A stretch of DNA of 64,000 nt, taken from NCBI GenBank assembly GCA_900045905.1, contig FCNS01000012.1:62001-126000 (forward strand), given 5' to 3'. Below, one piece after another: positions 33,919 through 43,684 of this stretch. Both the position numbers and the translations under genes were made by a program. The DNA is from Clostridiales bacterium CHKCI001 (lineage in GTDB: Bacteria; Bacillota; Clostridia; Lachnospirales; Lachnospiraceae). The notes below the pieces were generated by a model. The model did not search any database and was not told where the DNA came from. It saw only the letters and a list, made by a program, of their open reading frames with translations. The first letter of the stretch is position 1, and each line of letters starts with the position of its first letter.

Positions 33919-36099
33919 ATGGGAATTATTTTTGATGAAACAAACAAAGTGTTTTTATTAAATACGAAAAACACAACGTATGGAATTGCAGTTACAGACG
34001 GAATGTACTTGAATCATTTATACTATGGGAGAAAATTAGAGGATACAAATATTCGCTATTTGCTGCGAGAAAATGAACCTCCATTCATACCTTCAGTGAA
34101 TCAAAGAGAAAAAAATTCATTTTTGGATATGGCTCCAATGGAATATCCAGAGACAGGAATGGGAGATTATCGAGAGAGTGCATTTTGTGTCAGAAGTGAA
34201 GGGGGACATCGAGCCAGTGAGTTAGCTTATCAGAGTTATCAAATTGTAGGGGGGAAACCAGAATTAGAGGGGCTGCCTGCTACCTGGGGAGGAGAAGAGG
34301 ATTGTACAACATTGAAACTATTCTGTAGAGATGAGACATTAGGAATGGAAGTTCAGTTACTCTATACCGTGTTTGAGGAGGAAGATGCCATTACTCGTTC
34401 TGTTATTGTAAAGAATGCAGGAAACTCAAGCATCTATTTGGAGAAAGTATTGAGTACATGCTTGGATATGGATGACCGAAACTTTGAAGTGATTGGCTTA
34501 TTTGGTTCATGGGGAAGGGAACGGCATATACAGAGAATGCCTGTTGGATACGGAAGACAGAATATTGCTTCATTTAAAGGAGAGTCTGGTCATCAAGAGC
34601 ATCCATTTATGGCATTAGTTACACCAGAAACAAATCAAGATATCGGAGAAGTCTATGCAATGAATTTTGTATATTCTGGTAATTTTATTGCTCAGGTAGA
34701 AAAAAATCAATTTGATTCAGTTCGAATGTTAATGGGAATTCATCCAGAAGGATTCACATGGAAGCTGGAACCAGAAGAAGTATTTACTGCTCCAGAGGTT
34801 GTAATGATTTATTCAGATGAGGGATTAGGAAAGATGACGAGAAGTTTTCATGACTTATACCGCAATCACTTAATTCGCAGCAGTTATCTTCATAAAAAAA
34901 GACCAATTTTAATTAATAACTGGGAAGCAACATATTTTAAGTTTGACGAAAAAAAGCTCTTAGATATTGCAGAAGAGGCTTCCAAGTTAGGAATTGAAAT
35001 GTTAGTAATGGATGATGGATGGTTTGGACATCGTGAAAACGATGATAGTTCTTTGGGCGATTGGTTTGTTAATGAAGAAAAGCTGAAAGGTGGATTAAAC
35101 AAATTAGTAGAAGATGTGAAAAAAACGGGAATGTCATTTGGAATTTGGGTAGAACCTGAAATGATTTCGCCAGATTCTGAATTATATAAAAAGCATCCAG
35201 ATTGGGCATTACAAATTCCAGGACGTGAGATTACACAAAGCCGTGCACAATATGTATTAGATCTTTCACGAGATGAAGTTGTGGATGCAGTTTATGAAAT
35301 GATTGCCAACGTATTAAAAAGTGCAGATATTCGATATGTAAAATGGGATATGAATCGCCAATTAACAACAATTGGAAGTTTCCAGTGGCCAGCAGATCGC
35401 CAGGGAGAATTGTATCACCGCTATGTACTTGGAGTATATAAAATGCAAGAACGGTTGACCAAAGATTTCCCATATATTTTGTTAGAGAATTGTTCCAGCG
35501 GAGGGGCACGCTTTGATCCAGGAATGCTGTTTTACAGTCCTCAAATCTGGTGTTCCGATGATACCGATGCAATTGAGCGTTTAGCAATTCAAGAGGGAAC
35601 CGCATTGATATATCCAGTATCTACAATGGGAGCACATGTAAGTGTGTGTCCGAACCATATTATTGGACGTGTTACGCCATTTGAAACAAGAGGAAATATT
35701 GCGCTGCTCGGTACATTTGGATATGAATTAGATATTACAAAGTTAACAGAAGAAGAAAAGGAAGCAGTAAAAGTACAGGTACAAAATTATCATAAGTATA
35801 ATGATTTAATTCGAGAAGGGGATTATTATCGTTTGGCATCTTATGCAGAAAATGGATGTTATGATAGTTGGATGATTGTGGATAAAAATAAGAAAAGAGC
35901 ACTTGTTTTCTATGTGCAGGTACTTGCCAGAGCGAATGCCAAGAGTAAATATATGAGATTAAAAGGTTTGGATCCAAAGCAGTATTATCAAATTGATGGA
36001 AAGCGTTATTTAGGAAGTACATTAATGAACGCAGGAATCTCAGTTTCAGCTGAGATGGGAGATTTTAGAAGCAAGTTAATTCCTGTAGAAGCAATTTAA
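33919..36099 (+). CDS. Alpha-galactosidase (GH36)
   Basis: 726 residues, matching bacterial GH36 enzymes of about 730. Order: N-terminal beta-sandwich (to about 325), catalytic TIM barrel with MDDGWFG, FGIWVEPEMI, the nucleophile in RYVKWDMNR (Asp477) and the acid/base in WCSDDTDAIE (Asp547/548), then a C-terminal beta domain. No signal peptide, so it acts on imported raffinose-family sugars or melibiose in the cytoplasm. No transporter lies next to it. AGGAGG precedes the ATG; the divergent AraC regulator is the likely controller. Confidence 0.93.
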   Translation: MGIIFDETNKVFLLNTKNTTYGIAVTDGMYLNHLYYGRKLEDTNIRYLLRENEPPFIPSVNQREKNSFLDMAPMEYPETGMGDYRESAFCVRSEGGHRASELAYQSYQIVGGKPELEGLPATWGGEEDCTTLKLFCRDETLGMEVQLLYTVFEEEDAITRSVIVKNAGNSSIYLEKVLSTCLDMDDRNFEVIGLFGSWGRERHIQRMPVGYGRQNIASFKGESGHQEHPFMALVTPETNQDIGEVYAMNFVYSGNFIAQVEKNQFDSVRMLMGIHPEGFTWKLEPEEVFTAPEVVMIYSDEGLGKMTRSFHDLYRNHLIRSSYLHKKRPILINNWEATYFKFDEKKLLDIAEEASKLGIEMLVMDDGWFGHRENDDSSLGDWFVNEEKLKGGLNKLVEDVKKTGMSFGIWVEPEMISPDSELYKKHPDWALQIPGREITQSRAQYVLDLSRDEVVDAVYEMIANVLKSADIRYVKWDMNRQLTTIGSFQWPADRQGELYHRYVLGVYKMQERLTKDFPYILLENCSSGGARFDPGMLFYSPQIWCSDDTDAIERLAIQEGTALIYPVSTMGAHVSVCPNHIIGRVTPFETRGNIALLGTFGYELDITKLTEEEKEAVKVQVQNYHKYNDLIREGDYYRLASYAENGCYDSWMIVDKNKKRALVFYVQVLARANAKSKYMRLKGLDPKQYYQIDGKRYLGSTLMNAGISVSAEMGDFRSKLIPVEAI

Positions 36100-36128
36100 T
36101 TTTTGTCTAATTCTATTTATAGCAACAA

Positions 36129-36152
36129 TTATGGGGAGGAAACTCCCCATAA
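36129..36152. terminator. Hairpin between convergent alpha-galactosidase and TIM-barrel genes
   Basis: TTATGGGGAG-GAAA-CTCCCCATAA, a perfect 10-bp stem with a GAAA tetraloop. It lacks a good T tract, so it may serve mRNA end protection as much as termination. Confidence 0.65.
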
Positions 36153-36160
36153 CATAAGGC

Positions 36161-37120
36161 TTAATTTAAATTTCTTTTCTTTAAAACTGACTCTGTTAAA
36201 CGTATTCCAGCTTCGTAACTTTTCTTTAAAAACGTATTTTGATCGGGTTCCTTGCAGGATAATTCCAATACTAATGGGAGTTCATAGGCAGAGTTGGATA
36301 TTATCTCTGCTATTTCGTCCCAATTAATAGTACCTTCCCATGGGATTTTATGCTGATCACATGGGCATGTTAAATCGGGTCTTCCCCAAAAATCTTTGTC
36401 AGGTCCTCCCATATTGTCATTGATATGGATCGAACGTAGTCTATCTTTGTACCGCCGTCCGAATATCGCTGTTTGGTTATTTAATACGATATTGGCGTGT
36501 CCAGTGTCCCAGCAAAAACCTAAAAATTCTTTGCAGTATTTTCCAAATAAATAATCAAATTGATCAAATTGTTCTGAGGCAGGTGCTTCTAACAGGTTCT
36601 CTAAACAGATGGTAACTCCCTTTCTCATACAATATCCTTCTAGTTCATCTAGGGATTTTGTTACCTGATGGAAAAAGATATCTTTGTAACCTGGTCGTTC
36701 TTGAAAGGTAACGTATGGAAGATACATATGTAATACAATCTCATTGGCACCTAGTATGGATGCAAGATCGATACGGTTCTTAATTAACTCTACGCCTGCG
36801 AGACGATTCCACTCTACTTCTGATGTATAATCTTTTCGAAAATACCCACAGATGCGGTCAACAATAGGTCTAGAAGATCCTTTTGATGCATGAAGAGATT
36901 TTGCTTTTAATCCATATTTTTGAAACCATTCTTTTATTTGCAACATTTCAAATTGGGAGTATATATAATCCCCATCCCATTCGTGACACCAATGAACATG
37001 AGTAAACCCTGCTTGTGCAATTAATTTTAAAGTATGTTCAATTTCTAATACTTGTGTAGACTCTCCTGCAAAATCAGTTGCAAATCCTAATTCTATTCTA
37101 ATCACCACCTTTTTTAGCAT
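36161..37120 (-). CDS. Sugar phosphate isomerase/epimerase-like TIM-barrel protein
   Basis: 319 residues of the AP-endonuclease-2/xylose-isomerase-like fold. Metal-ligand landmarks are visible: ANEIVLHMY near 124, ICLENLLE near 171, FCWDTGHANI near 205, SIHINDNMG near 230 and LVLELS near the end. It probably isomerises or epimerises a sugar or sugar acid, or acts on an inositol; substrate unknown. The ATG at 37120 lacks a clear ribosome site. A start a few codons later, after AAAGGTGG, is possible. A structured RNA lies upstream on the same strand. Confidence 0.75.
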   Translation of the reverse strand: MLKKVVIRIELGFATDFAGESTQVLEIEHTLKLIAQAGFTHVHWCHEWDGDYIYSQFEMLQIKEWFQKYGLKAKSLHASKGSSRPIVDRICGYFRKDYTSEVEWNRLAGVELIKNRIDLASILGANEIVLHMYLPYVTFQERPGYKDIFFHQVTKSLDELEGYCMRKGVTICLENLLEAPASEQFDQFDYLFGKYCKEFLGFCWDTGHANIVLNNQTAIFGRRYKDRLRSIHINDNMGGPDKDFWGRPDLTCPCDQHKIPWEGTINWDEIAEIISNSAYELPLVLELSCKEPDQNTFLKKSYEAGIRLTESVLKKRNLN

Positions 37121-37184
37121 AACATGATTTGTTTCTTTGCTTTGATATTATTGTACATAAACTTCTGGTTGAAGTATTTTTTGT

Positions 37185-37378
37185 AACTAAACTTTCATTC
37201 CCGCTTTGCAGGCACCATCATGATAGAAAAGTTGATGTCTCCGTGCTATGTATTCTCGACATCGCTGCCCGTATTCGCAATCCAGGCAAATGCCTTACTT
37301 GCTCATACAGGTCAGGTCGTCGAATGACCATCTAGTACAGGATATAAATCCCCTGCCTGTCTGGTCATTGACGACACT
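37185..37378 (-). ncRNA. Unassigned structured RNA upstream of the TIM-barrel gene
   Basis: A GC-richer tract of about 195 bp in AT-rich DNA. On the minus strand a long 5' hairpin has GTCGTC and ATGACCA pairing with TGGTCAT and GACGAC (37315-37376 region). Smaller stems follow: AGGC-ATTT-GCCT, GATGTC/GACATC around a 17-nt loop, and CCTGC-AAA-GCGGG. No convincing open reading frame. An extended -10 promoter precedes it. I could not match it to a riboswitch or ncRNA family from memory, and its 3' end is uncertain. Confidence 0.55.
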
Positions 37379-37387
37379 TTTATAGTA

Positions 37388-37396
37388 AATTATATC
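37388..37396 (-). promoter_or_regulatory. Extended -10 promoter of the structured RNA
   Basis: On the minus strand TGATATAAT gives an extended -10; the -35 region is poor, as is normal for this promoter type. The predicted start is 5-10 nt before the first hairpin. Confidence 0.55.
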
Positions 37397-37543
37397 ATAG
37401 ATATGACATAACTTCTATTTCAAAAAATAGAAATTAATGGATTAAAGGATATCTTCATAATAATATGTAAAAAAAATGCAAGAATATCATGTAGAGGCAG
37501 AAATAATTGCCATTAACGTAAGAATTTTGTAATGATTTGGGAC

Positions 37544-37571
37544 TTGTACTTTGTTTTTGTTATGGTATAAT
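37544..37571 (+). promoter_or_regulatory. Promoter of the LCP gene
   Basis: TTGTAC (37544-37549), 16 bp, TATAAT (37566-37571), 40 bp before the start codon. Confidence 0.65.
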
Positions 37572-37610
37572 TTTTACATTAGATAATTATATAGAAAGAG
37601 AGGTATTATA

Positions 37611-38630
37611 GTGGAAGACCATAAAAAACCGAAGAGGAAAATTTTGATTATTATACTTGGCGTTTTAATTTTTCTTTTTATCGTTTTAGCAGTTGTATAT
37701 GGTATTTGGAAAACATATTATAATAAAAGTAATTATATTAAAGATGAAGATGTTTCTATTTATTATGAAGATCAAACGGCAGAAGAGGGATCCGCAGAAG
37801 AATCTACGGAAAATAGTACATTGTCCGAAGAAGATGCTGCTAAGTTGGAATCAGAATTAGCAGAGTTGGATGATGTAAAGAACATCAGTAGTAATGAAGT
37901 CTATAATATTTTATTGATTGGTTCAGATCGGCGTGATACGAGCTGGTATGGAAACTCGGATTCTATGATTTTGATTTCGGTAAATGAGTCCAAGAAAAAG
38001 ATTTATATGACCTCTTTTATGCGTGATTTATATGTAGTAATTCCAAATATTGGACCGAGAAAATTAAATTCTGCCTATGCTAGAGGTGCAGGTCCTCTGC
38101 TTGTACAGACATTGGAAGAAAACTTTAAGATTGATATTGATAATTATGCAAGTGTAGACTTCACCTCTATGTCGCAGCTGATTGATTTAGTTGGAGGAGT
38201 AGATCTGGAATTGTACCAAGAAGAAGCAGATTATCTGAATAATTCCATTGGAACGAATTTTACAGCAGGTATGGTTCATATGAATGGAGAACAGGCATTA
38301 GCATTTTCCCGTATTCGATACGTTGGATATTATGATTATGAACGTACTTCTAGACAGCGTCGTATATTAGAACAGGTAGTGCTAAAATCCAGACAATTGG
38401 ATTTTGGACAATTAAATGATTTGGTTAACAATGCATTGCCGCTTATTTCTCATAACATTCCAGCAGGAGAATTAGCAGGCAAATTGTTAAAAATCCCAGA
38501 ATGGATTCAATATGAAATTGTGCAGGATCGTGTCCCATATGATGGATTGTATTCTTATCTTGGACAAGATATCGTTCCGAATTATGCAGAGACAATTCAA
38601 CGGCTTCATAATACAATTTATGGACAATAA
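37611..38630 (+). CDS. LytR-CpsA-Psr (LCP) family cell-wall glycopolymer ligase
   Basis: 339 residues from a GTG start with GAGAGG upstream. A short basic cytoplasmic tail and one membrane helix (ILIIILGVLIFLFIVLAVVY) are followed by an acidic linker (50-90) and an extracellular LCP domain: NILLIGSDRRD, SDSMILISVN, FMRDLYVVIP, LVGGVDLEL and FSRIRYVGYYDYERTSRQRR. LCP enzymes attach teichoic acids or capsular polymers from lipid carriers to peptidoglycan. Single gene with its own promoter and terminator. Confidence 0.93.
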   Translation: MEDHKKPKRKILIIILGVLIFLFIVLAVVYGIWKTYYNKSNYIKDEDVSIYYEDQTAEEGSAEESTENSTLSEEDAAKLESELAELDDVKNISSNEVYNILLIGSDRRDTSWYGNSDSMILISVNESKKKIYMTSFMRDLYVVIPNIGPRKLNSAYARGAGPLLVQTLEENFKIDIDNYASVDFTSMSQLIDLVGGVDLELYQEEADYLNNSIGTNFTAGMVHMNGEQALAFSRIRYVGYYDYERTSRQRRILEQVVLKSRQLDFGQLNDLVNNALPLISHNIPAGELAGKLLKIPEWIQYEIVQDRVPYDGLYSYLGQDIVPNYAETIQRLHNTIYGQ

Positions 38631-38637
38631 TAAAATG

Positions 38638-38674
38638 AAACGAGAAGCGGATTATAGCCAGCTTCTCGTTTTGT
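38638..38674 (+). terminator. Terminator after the LCP gene
   Basis: AAACGAGAAGC and GCTTCTCGTTT form an 11-bp stem, ending in TTTTG. Confidence 0.88.
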
Positions 38675-38714
38675 ATAAATATGAATTGTTTCAGTGAGAG
38701 TAAGGACAAAACGA

Positions 38715-39479
38715 ATGTATTATCAAAATATCATCAACGAATTTGTTGCTATTGTAAAAGAAACGATTGGAACGCAATTAATAGGAATTTATTTACATGG
38801 TTCTTTCGCAATGGGATGTTTTAACCCTGAAAAAAGTGATATTGATTTAATTGTTATTATTGAAGAAACAATTTCTAATATACAGAAAATGAGGTTAATG
38901 AAATACATTGTTAAACTAAATCAACAAGCACCACCTAAGGGATTAGAAATAAGTGTTATAAAAAGAAAATATTGCAATCCTTTTGTATATCCTACACCGT
39001 TTGAATTGCATTTTTCGCCAATGCATTTACAATGGTTTTATAGTAATCCAAAAGATTATGTGGAAAATATGAAGGGGAAAGATATAGACTTAGCAGCACA
39101 TTTTACAATCATAAATAAATATGGGATTACATTATTTGGAGAAAAAATCGAGAATGTTTTTGCCGTTGTTCCACGGCAAAACTATATAGATAGTATTTGT
39201 TGTGATATTGAAAATGCACAAGAAGATATTTTGGAACAGCCAATTTACATAATACTAAACTTATGTAGAGTGTTGGGATTTTTGATGGACGATTTGTATC
39301 TTTCCAAAGAGGAAGGCGGAAAGTGGGGAATGGGGCATTTGCCAGCAGAGTATCATACAATTATTTCTGAGGCCATGGAGTGTTATACAACAAATAAGGA
39401 AATGGTAGTTAAGCAAGAAGCTGCTGTTTCATTTGCAAAAGAAATGATGGATTTAATTAGGAAAAAGTTAAAAGAATAA
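38715..39479 (+). CDS. Aminoglycoside nucleotidyltransferase-like protein (ANT(9)/ANT(3'') type, DUF4111)
   Basis: 254 residues from the ATG at 38715 with AAGGA 8 bp upstream; a GTG at 38694 is a weaker alternative. The nucleotidyltransferase site is intact: LHGSFAMGCFNPEKSDIDL, with the two Asp that bind metal. The C-terminal helical domain has NLCRVLGFLMDD and KWGMGHLPAEYH, as in spectinomycin/streptomycin adenylyltransferases. It may modify an aminoglycoside, but chromosomal homologues are not always resistance genes, so activity is unproven. Followed by a degraded gene, which suggests an accessory patch. Confidence 0.75.
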   Translation: MYYQNIINEFVAIVKETIGTQLIGIYLHGSFAMGCFNPEKSDIDLIVIIEETISNIQKMRLMKYIVKLNQQAPPKGLEISVIKRKYCNPFVYPTPFELHFSPMHLQWFYSNPKDYVENMKGKDIDLAAHFTIINKYGITLFGEKIENVFAVVPRQNYIDSICCDIENAQEDILEQPIYIILNLCRVLGFLMDDLYLSKEEGGKWGMGHLPAEYHTIISEAMECYTTNKEMVVKQEAAVSFAKEMMDLIRKKLKE

Positions 39480-39515
39480 ATCAATAATTTTAAATTATAT
39501 TAGAAAGGCAGAACT

Positions 39516-40465
39516 ATGGGAAAAACATTATCGGAGATGAGTTTAGAAGAATTGTGGGAATTATTCCCGATTTTTCTGACGGAGTATCAGGAAGAATGGG
39601 AATTGTGGTATTGGGAAGAGGCGGAAAATTTAAAAAATGCGTTCTTAGATGAAACGGTTAAAATTGGCCATATTGGAAGCACTGCGATTAAAGGCATATA
39701 GGCAAAGCCAATTGTGAATATATTAATGGAAGTGCCAGTTACAGAGAATTTGCTGTCCTATAAAGAGAAAATTGAAAACTATGGTTGTTTGTGTATGAAC
39801 GAATCTTCAAACAGGATTTCTTTTAACAAAGGCTATACAGAAAACGGATTTGCTAGAAAAGTATTTCATCTGCATTTGAGATATTGCGCAGATAATGCAG
39901 AATATAATTATGAATTATATTTTCATTGGTATAATTTAATTCATGAACTAGGGCATATAATAATAATATTTAACTTCGTATCTCATCTTCACCCAGCAGA
40001 AGAAGAACAACTTGTCAATAATTTTGCAGTTGCATATTGGCAGAATTATGGTGAGCAGGAAAAAATTAATGAATTAAAATCCATTGTCCATAATACAATT
40101 AATAAATTTATTGTTCCAACACACGAAAATATTAATTATATGCATTATGCAAAAGAAAAATGGGGGCATAAGGAACGAAATAATTTTAATAATTATGGCT
40201 GGTTTCAGTTTAGCAGTGTTAAAAATGTAATATCTAGTAACCAAAGTTTGGAGGATGCACTAAGCGATATGAGTTCTTTGAGAATACAGTCTCAAAAAAA
40301 GAGATATTTAAATATAAAGTAGATGATAAAATGGCTATTCAAGTAATTGGTGATACGACAAGAATATTAAGAAATTGGAACATTGTTCTTCCTCAAAATA
40401 TAAAGATTGTTTTTTGTAATGATTTAAATTGTCATATGTGTAAAGTAAAACAGTCAAATGATTAA
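39516..40465 (+). pseudogene. Broken chimeric gene: GrpB/UPF0157 N-part joined to a HELGH protein C-part
   Basis: AAAGG precedes the ATG. Residues 1-62 resemble GrpB (IGHIGSTAIKGI). An in-frame TAG at 39699 interrupts GI*AKPIVNILMEV, after which the same frame continues through HLHLRYCADNAE. From about 39905 it no longer looks like GrpB and instead carries NLIHELGHIII, a zinc-metallopeptidase-like HExxH, and an unrelated C-terminus. At the A7 run 40294-40300 a +/-1 shift extends the reading from the TAG at 40320 to the TAA at 40463. Stop, junction and frameshift together point to decay after a deletion fusion. Confidence 0.7.
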
Positions 40466-40704
40466 TAAGGCATATATCGATGTTTAGAAATATAAATAGA
40501 TTTGCTTGATAGTAGTTTATGATAGTGAGTATTGTTGAATATTATATTCTTAGAGATTATTATTGAGATATAGGAGAAATAATGTTAAAATAATTGCGAA
40601 GCAATGAAAAGAAATGATTATGCTGTATCTGTAGAATTGGCATATATAGCAAAAAGTCATTATTGCTTGATGATACTATAAATGTACATAGAATGGAGGA
40701 AAAA

Positions 40705-42516
40705 ATGTTAACGAGAAAAGAGATGAAAAAAAGAGCAAAAAAATCAGTGAAAAAGCATTACTGGATTTTTATTGCTGCTTGTTTGATTGCTGCTTATTTA
40801 GGAACGGAATTTGCGGGTTCTTTGACATTTTTTGAACAAAACCAAGGGATAACAGAAAATACAACAGAGGTTATTACTGTGGGAAGGAATGATTCTCCGG
40901 GATTGGTGGATGCGATTCGTGCAGCGCTAGAAGGAGATGAAGAATCAGGAAGACAAATTTCAGAACAAATTAAACAAGAAGAAGTGGAACAAGAAAATCA
41001 AGTATTGGGAAGAAGTCGGGGAGTTCTAGCTATGATAGTGAATGATGTTACTTCTGGTTCCATATTTGTAACCGCTATTTCAGCGATGAATTCCATTATT
41101 AAGTCTCCAAGTATTACTACAATGGTTTTAATTTTGGGCGGAATGATACTAGTAGGGGCTTTTTGGTTTTTTGTAACAAATACATATGGGGTAATTTTAC
41201 GAAGATTATTTTTAGAGGGAGCTACTTATGAAAAAGTGCAAGTTCAAAAGTTTTTATACTTAATTCATGTAAAAAAATGGTTCAAAGCTTCATGGGTTAT
41301 GTTTGTTACAGGTGTGTATCAGCTCTTTTGGACATTTACAATTATAGGAGGAATTATTAAATATTTCTCTTACAAGATGGTTCCGTATATTGTTGCAGAA
41401 AACCCAGATCTTTCTGCGAGGGAAGCCATTACTCTTTCCCGTAAATTGATGAAGGGGCATAAATGGGAATGCTTTGTATTGCAGCTTTCTTTTATTTGGT
41501 GGTATTTTTTTGGAGTTTTGACAATTGGACTTGGAAAGATTCTGTTTACTAATTCTTATTGGACTGCAACATTTACACAATATTATATCCAGCTTCGTAT
41601 GTTAGCAAAAGAAAAGGGGATTCCTGGAGCTGAATTATTGAATGATACTTATTTGTATGAAAAACCATCTCAGGAAGTGATCAATCAAACCTATGCAGAT
41701 GTATTAGAAGTAATGGCAAGTCCTGTGGAAGAACTAAAAGAGTTAAAGGGAATACGAAAATTTTTAGCAGATTGGTTTGGAGTTTTGCTTGTAGGCTCTA
41801 AAAAAGAATTGGAATATGAAAAAAGCCAGATGAGACATGTTAGAATTGCGGGCTTAAAAGAGGCGGTAGAAGGAAACGTATATCCGAACCGATTATTCTC
41901 TATACCTGAGAAAAGTAAGCGTAAAAAAGTAGAACTGATTTATTATATGCGTCATTATACCATTTGGTCACTTGTTTTAATGTTCTTTATTTTCTCTTTT
42001 ATTGGATGGTTATGGGAAGTAAGTTTACATTTGATTACAGATGGAGAATTTGTAAATCGTGGAGTATTGCAGGGACCGTGGCTTCCGATTTACGGAACAG
42101 GAGGTATGTTAATCCTGATTTTATTAAATAAGTTTAGAAAAAAACCAGTTCTTGAATTTATACTTACAGTAATTTTATGCGGATGTGTAGAATATTTTAC
42201 AGCTTATTATTTGGAACTTACACATGGTGGAGTTCGATGGTGGGATTATAGCGGATATTTCCTAAATTTACATGGACGTATTTGTGCGGAGGGATTATTT
42301 GTATTTGGAGTTGGAGGTATGGCAATTGTATATTTCCTTGCCCCACTATTAGATAATCAGATTCGGAAAATGAAATTAAAAATTTTAATTCCAATCTGCC
42401 TTGTATTGCTTGCAATTTACTCTGTAGATCAAGTATACTCGAAAAAACATCCAAATACAGGAGAAGGAATTACCGATTATGCAGTAATGATAGATCAGAA
42501 TAATGTAAGTATGTAG
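40705..42516 (+). CDS. DUF975-like plus CmpB-like (PF06541) integral membrane protein
   Basis: 603 residues from the ATG at 40705, set by GGAGG 5 bp upstream; an earlier ATG at 40663 lacks one. The N-terminal 320 residues resemble DUF975 membrane proteins (basic start RKEMKKRAKKSVKKHYW, then membrane spans up to about 280). A cytoplasmic stretch (about 295-415) leads to a second membrane domain of the putative ABC permease CmpB family (FIGWLWEVSLHLI, FVNRGVLQGPWLPIYGTGG, RWWDYSGYFLNLHGRI). Function unknown. The preceding 240 bp are AT-rich with nothing recognised. Confidence 0.75.
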   Translation: MLTRKEMKKRAKKSVKKHYWIFIAACLIAAYLGTEFAGSLTFFEQNQGITENTTEVITVGRNDSPGLVDAIRAALEGDEESGRQISEQIKQEEVEQENQVLGRSRGVLAMIVNDVTSGSIFVTAISAMNSIIKSPSITTMVLILGGMILVGAFWFFVTNTYGVILRRLFLEGATYEKVQVQKFLYLIHVKKWFKASWVMFVTGVYQLFWTFTIIGGIIKYFSYKMVPYIVAENPDLSAREAITLSRKLMKGHKWECFVLQLSFIWWYFFGVLTIGLGKILFTNSYWTATFTQYYIQLRMLAKEKGIPGAELLNDTYLYEKPSQEVINQTYADVLEVMASPVEELKELKGIRKFLADWFGVLLVGSKKELEYEKSQMRHVRIAGLKEAVEGNVYPNRLFSIPEKSKRKKVELIYYMRHYTIWSLVLMFFIFSFIGWLWEVSLHLITDGEFVNRGVLQGPWLPIYGTGGMLILILLNKFRKKPVLEFILTVILCGCVEYFTAYYLELTHGGVRWWDYSGYFLNLHGRICAEGLFVFGVGGMAIVYFLAPLLDNQIRKMKLKILIPICLVLLAIYSVDQVYSKKHPNTGEGITDYAVMIDQNNVSM

Positions 42517-42612
42517 CAAAGTATATTTTGTATAAAATTTTATGAATGAATTTTGCCTTTTTGGAAAATGATAGGATAATAAAGCAGTTTTCATTTTGGA
42601 TTGTATGGAAAA

Positions 42613-42656
42613 CAAAAGGAACCTCCACTGGAGCTTCCTTTTGCATATCACGATAA
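42613..42656 (-). repeat. 44-bp terminator-associated repeat, full copy (copy G)
   Basis: Arms CAAAAGGAACCTCC and GGAGCTTCCTTTTG around ACT, with one C-C mismatch, then CATATCACGATAA. Its TTATCG end (minus orientation) abuts a T tract and a CAGTAAA/TTTACTG hairpin. Identical in nearly every base to copy I. Confidence 0.88.
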
Positions 42657-42736
42657 CAAAAACTTGGCAGTAAAGTAATTCGTTTTACTGTAGGATAGCT
42701 GCAAAAAATTTTCGAATATAAGGAGGCAATAAATTT

Positions 42737-43678
42737 ATGGTGGATATACAAAAAGCTGCAATTATTGGATGTGGATTTGTTGGTTCTACAATTGCGTATT
42801 CATTGATGCAGAAAGGGATTTTTTCTGAATTAGTATTAATTGATGCGGATCATAAAAAAGCAGAAGGGGAGGCTATGGATATTAGTCATGGCCTGCCTTT
42901 TTCTCATGCCATGGATATTTATGCAGGGGAATACGAAGATATTAAGGATGCAGCAGTGATTATTATTACGGCTGGAGCCAATCAAAAACCTGGAGAGACT
43001 CGTTTGGATCTAGTGCAGAAAAATGCTAGGATTATGAAATCAATTATAGGAGAAATTAAAAAAGCCGATTGTGAAGGAATTCTTTTGATTGTTTCCAATC
43101 CAGTTGATGTTCTGACTCATGTTGCTTTAAAAGAATCAGGGTATTCTCCAAAGAGAGTAATCGGTTCAGGAACCGTTTTGGATACAGCAAGATTGAAGTA
43201 TCTATTGAGCGAAAAACTAAAAGTAGATAGCCGCAATATTCATGCATTTATTATCGGAGAACATGGAGATAGTGAACTGGCAGTTTGGAGTTGTGCAAAT
43301 ATTTATGGAATTGATATACAGCAGTTTGGAAAACTGCGAGGATGTGAAAACTTCCAAAATGAGATGGATGAAATCTATCGTGCCGTTCGGGACAGTGCGT
43401 ATGAAATTATTGAACGAAAAGGGGCAACCTATTATGGAATTGGTATGGCAGCAGCTAGAATTGCGGAGGCAATTGTCAGAGACAGTCATACGGTGGCACC
43501 AGTTTCTGTCTTGTTAAATGGAGAATATGGATTATCTGATTTGTGTTTGAGTATTCCAACTATTATAGGAAGAGATGGCGCAGAACAAGTATTAGAAATT
43601 GAATTCAATGCAGAAGAAAACGAGCAATTAAAAAAATCAGCACAAGAATTAAAACAGGTATTAACATCTTGCGAGTAA
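42737..43678 (+). CDS. ldh: L-lactate dehydrogenase
   Basis: 313 residues. Rossmann start AAIIGCGFVGSTIAYSL, the substrate loop ITAGANQKPGETRLDL with Gln typical of lactate rather than malate dehydrogenase, VSNPVDVLTH, and the catalytic IIGEHGDSE with His. It interconverts pyruvate and L-lactate with NAD(H), regenerating NAD during fermentation. AAGGAGG precedes the start. Single gene; a terminator hairpin lies downstream. Confidence 0.93.
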   Translation: MVDIQKAAIIGCGFVGSTIAYSLMQKGIFSELVLIDADHKKAEGEAMDISHGLPFSHAMDIYAGEYEDIKDAAVIIITAGANQKPGETRLDLVQKNARIMKSIIGEIKKADCEGILLIVSNPVDVLTHVALKESGYSPKRVIGSGTVLDTARLKYLLSEKLKVDSRNIHAFIIGEHGDSELAVWSCANIYGIDIQQFGKLRGCENFQNEMDEIYRAVRDSAYEIIERKGATYYGIGMAAARIAEAIVRDSHTVAPVSVLLNGEYGLSDLCLSIPTIIGRDGAEQVLEIEFNAEENEQLKKSAQELKQVLTSCE

Positions 43679-43684
43679 ATTAAA

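Noticed and set aside
37129-37335. A 68-codon plus-strand frame upstream of the LCP gene
   Set aside because: It lies across the structured minus-strand RNA, lacks a ribosome site, and the composition is explained by the hairpins.
37185-37378. Calling the structured RNA 6S RNA, SRP RNA or a T-box
   Set aside because: No end-to-end closing stem with central bubble, no SRP GGAA loop region, and no T-box sequence were visible, so the family is left open.
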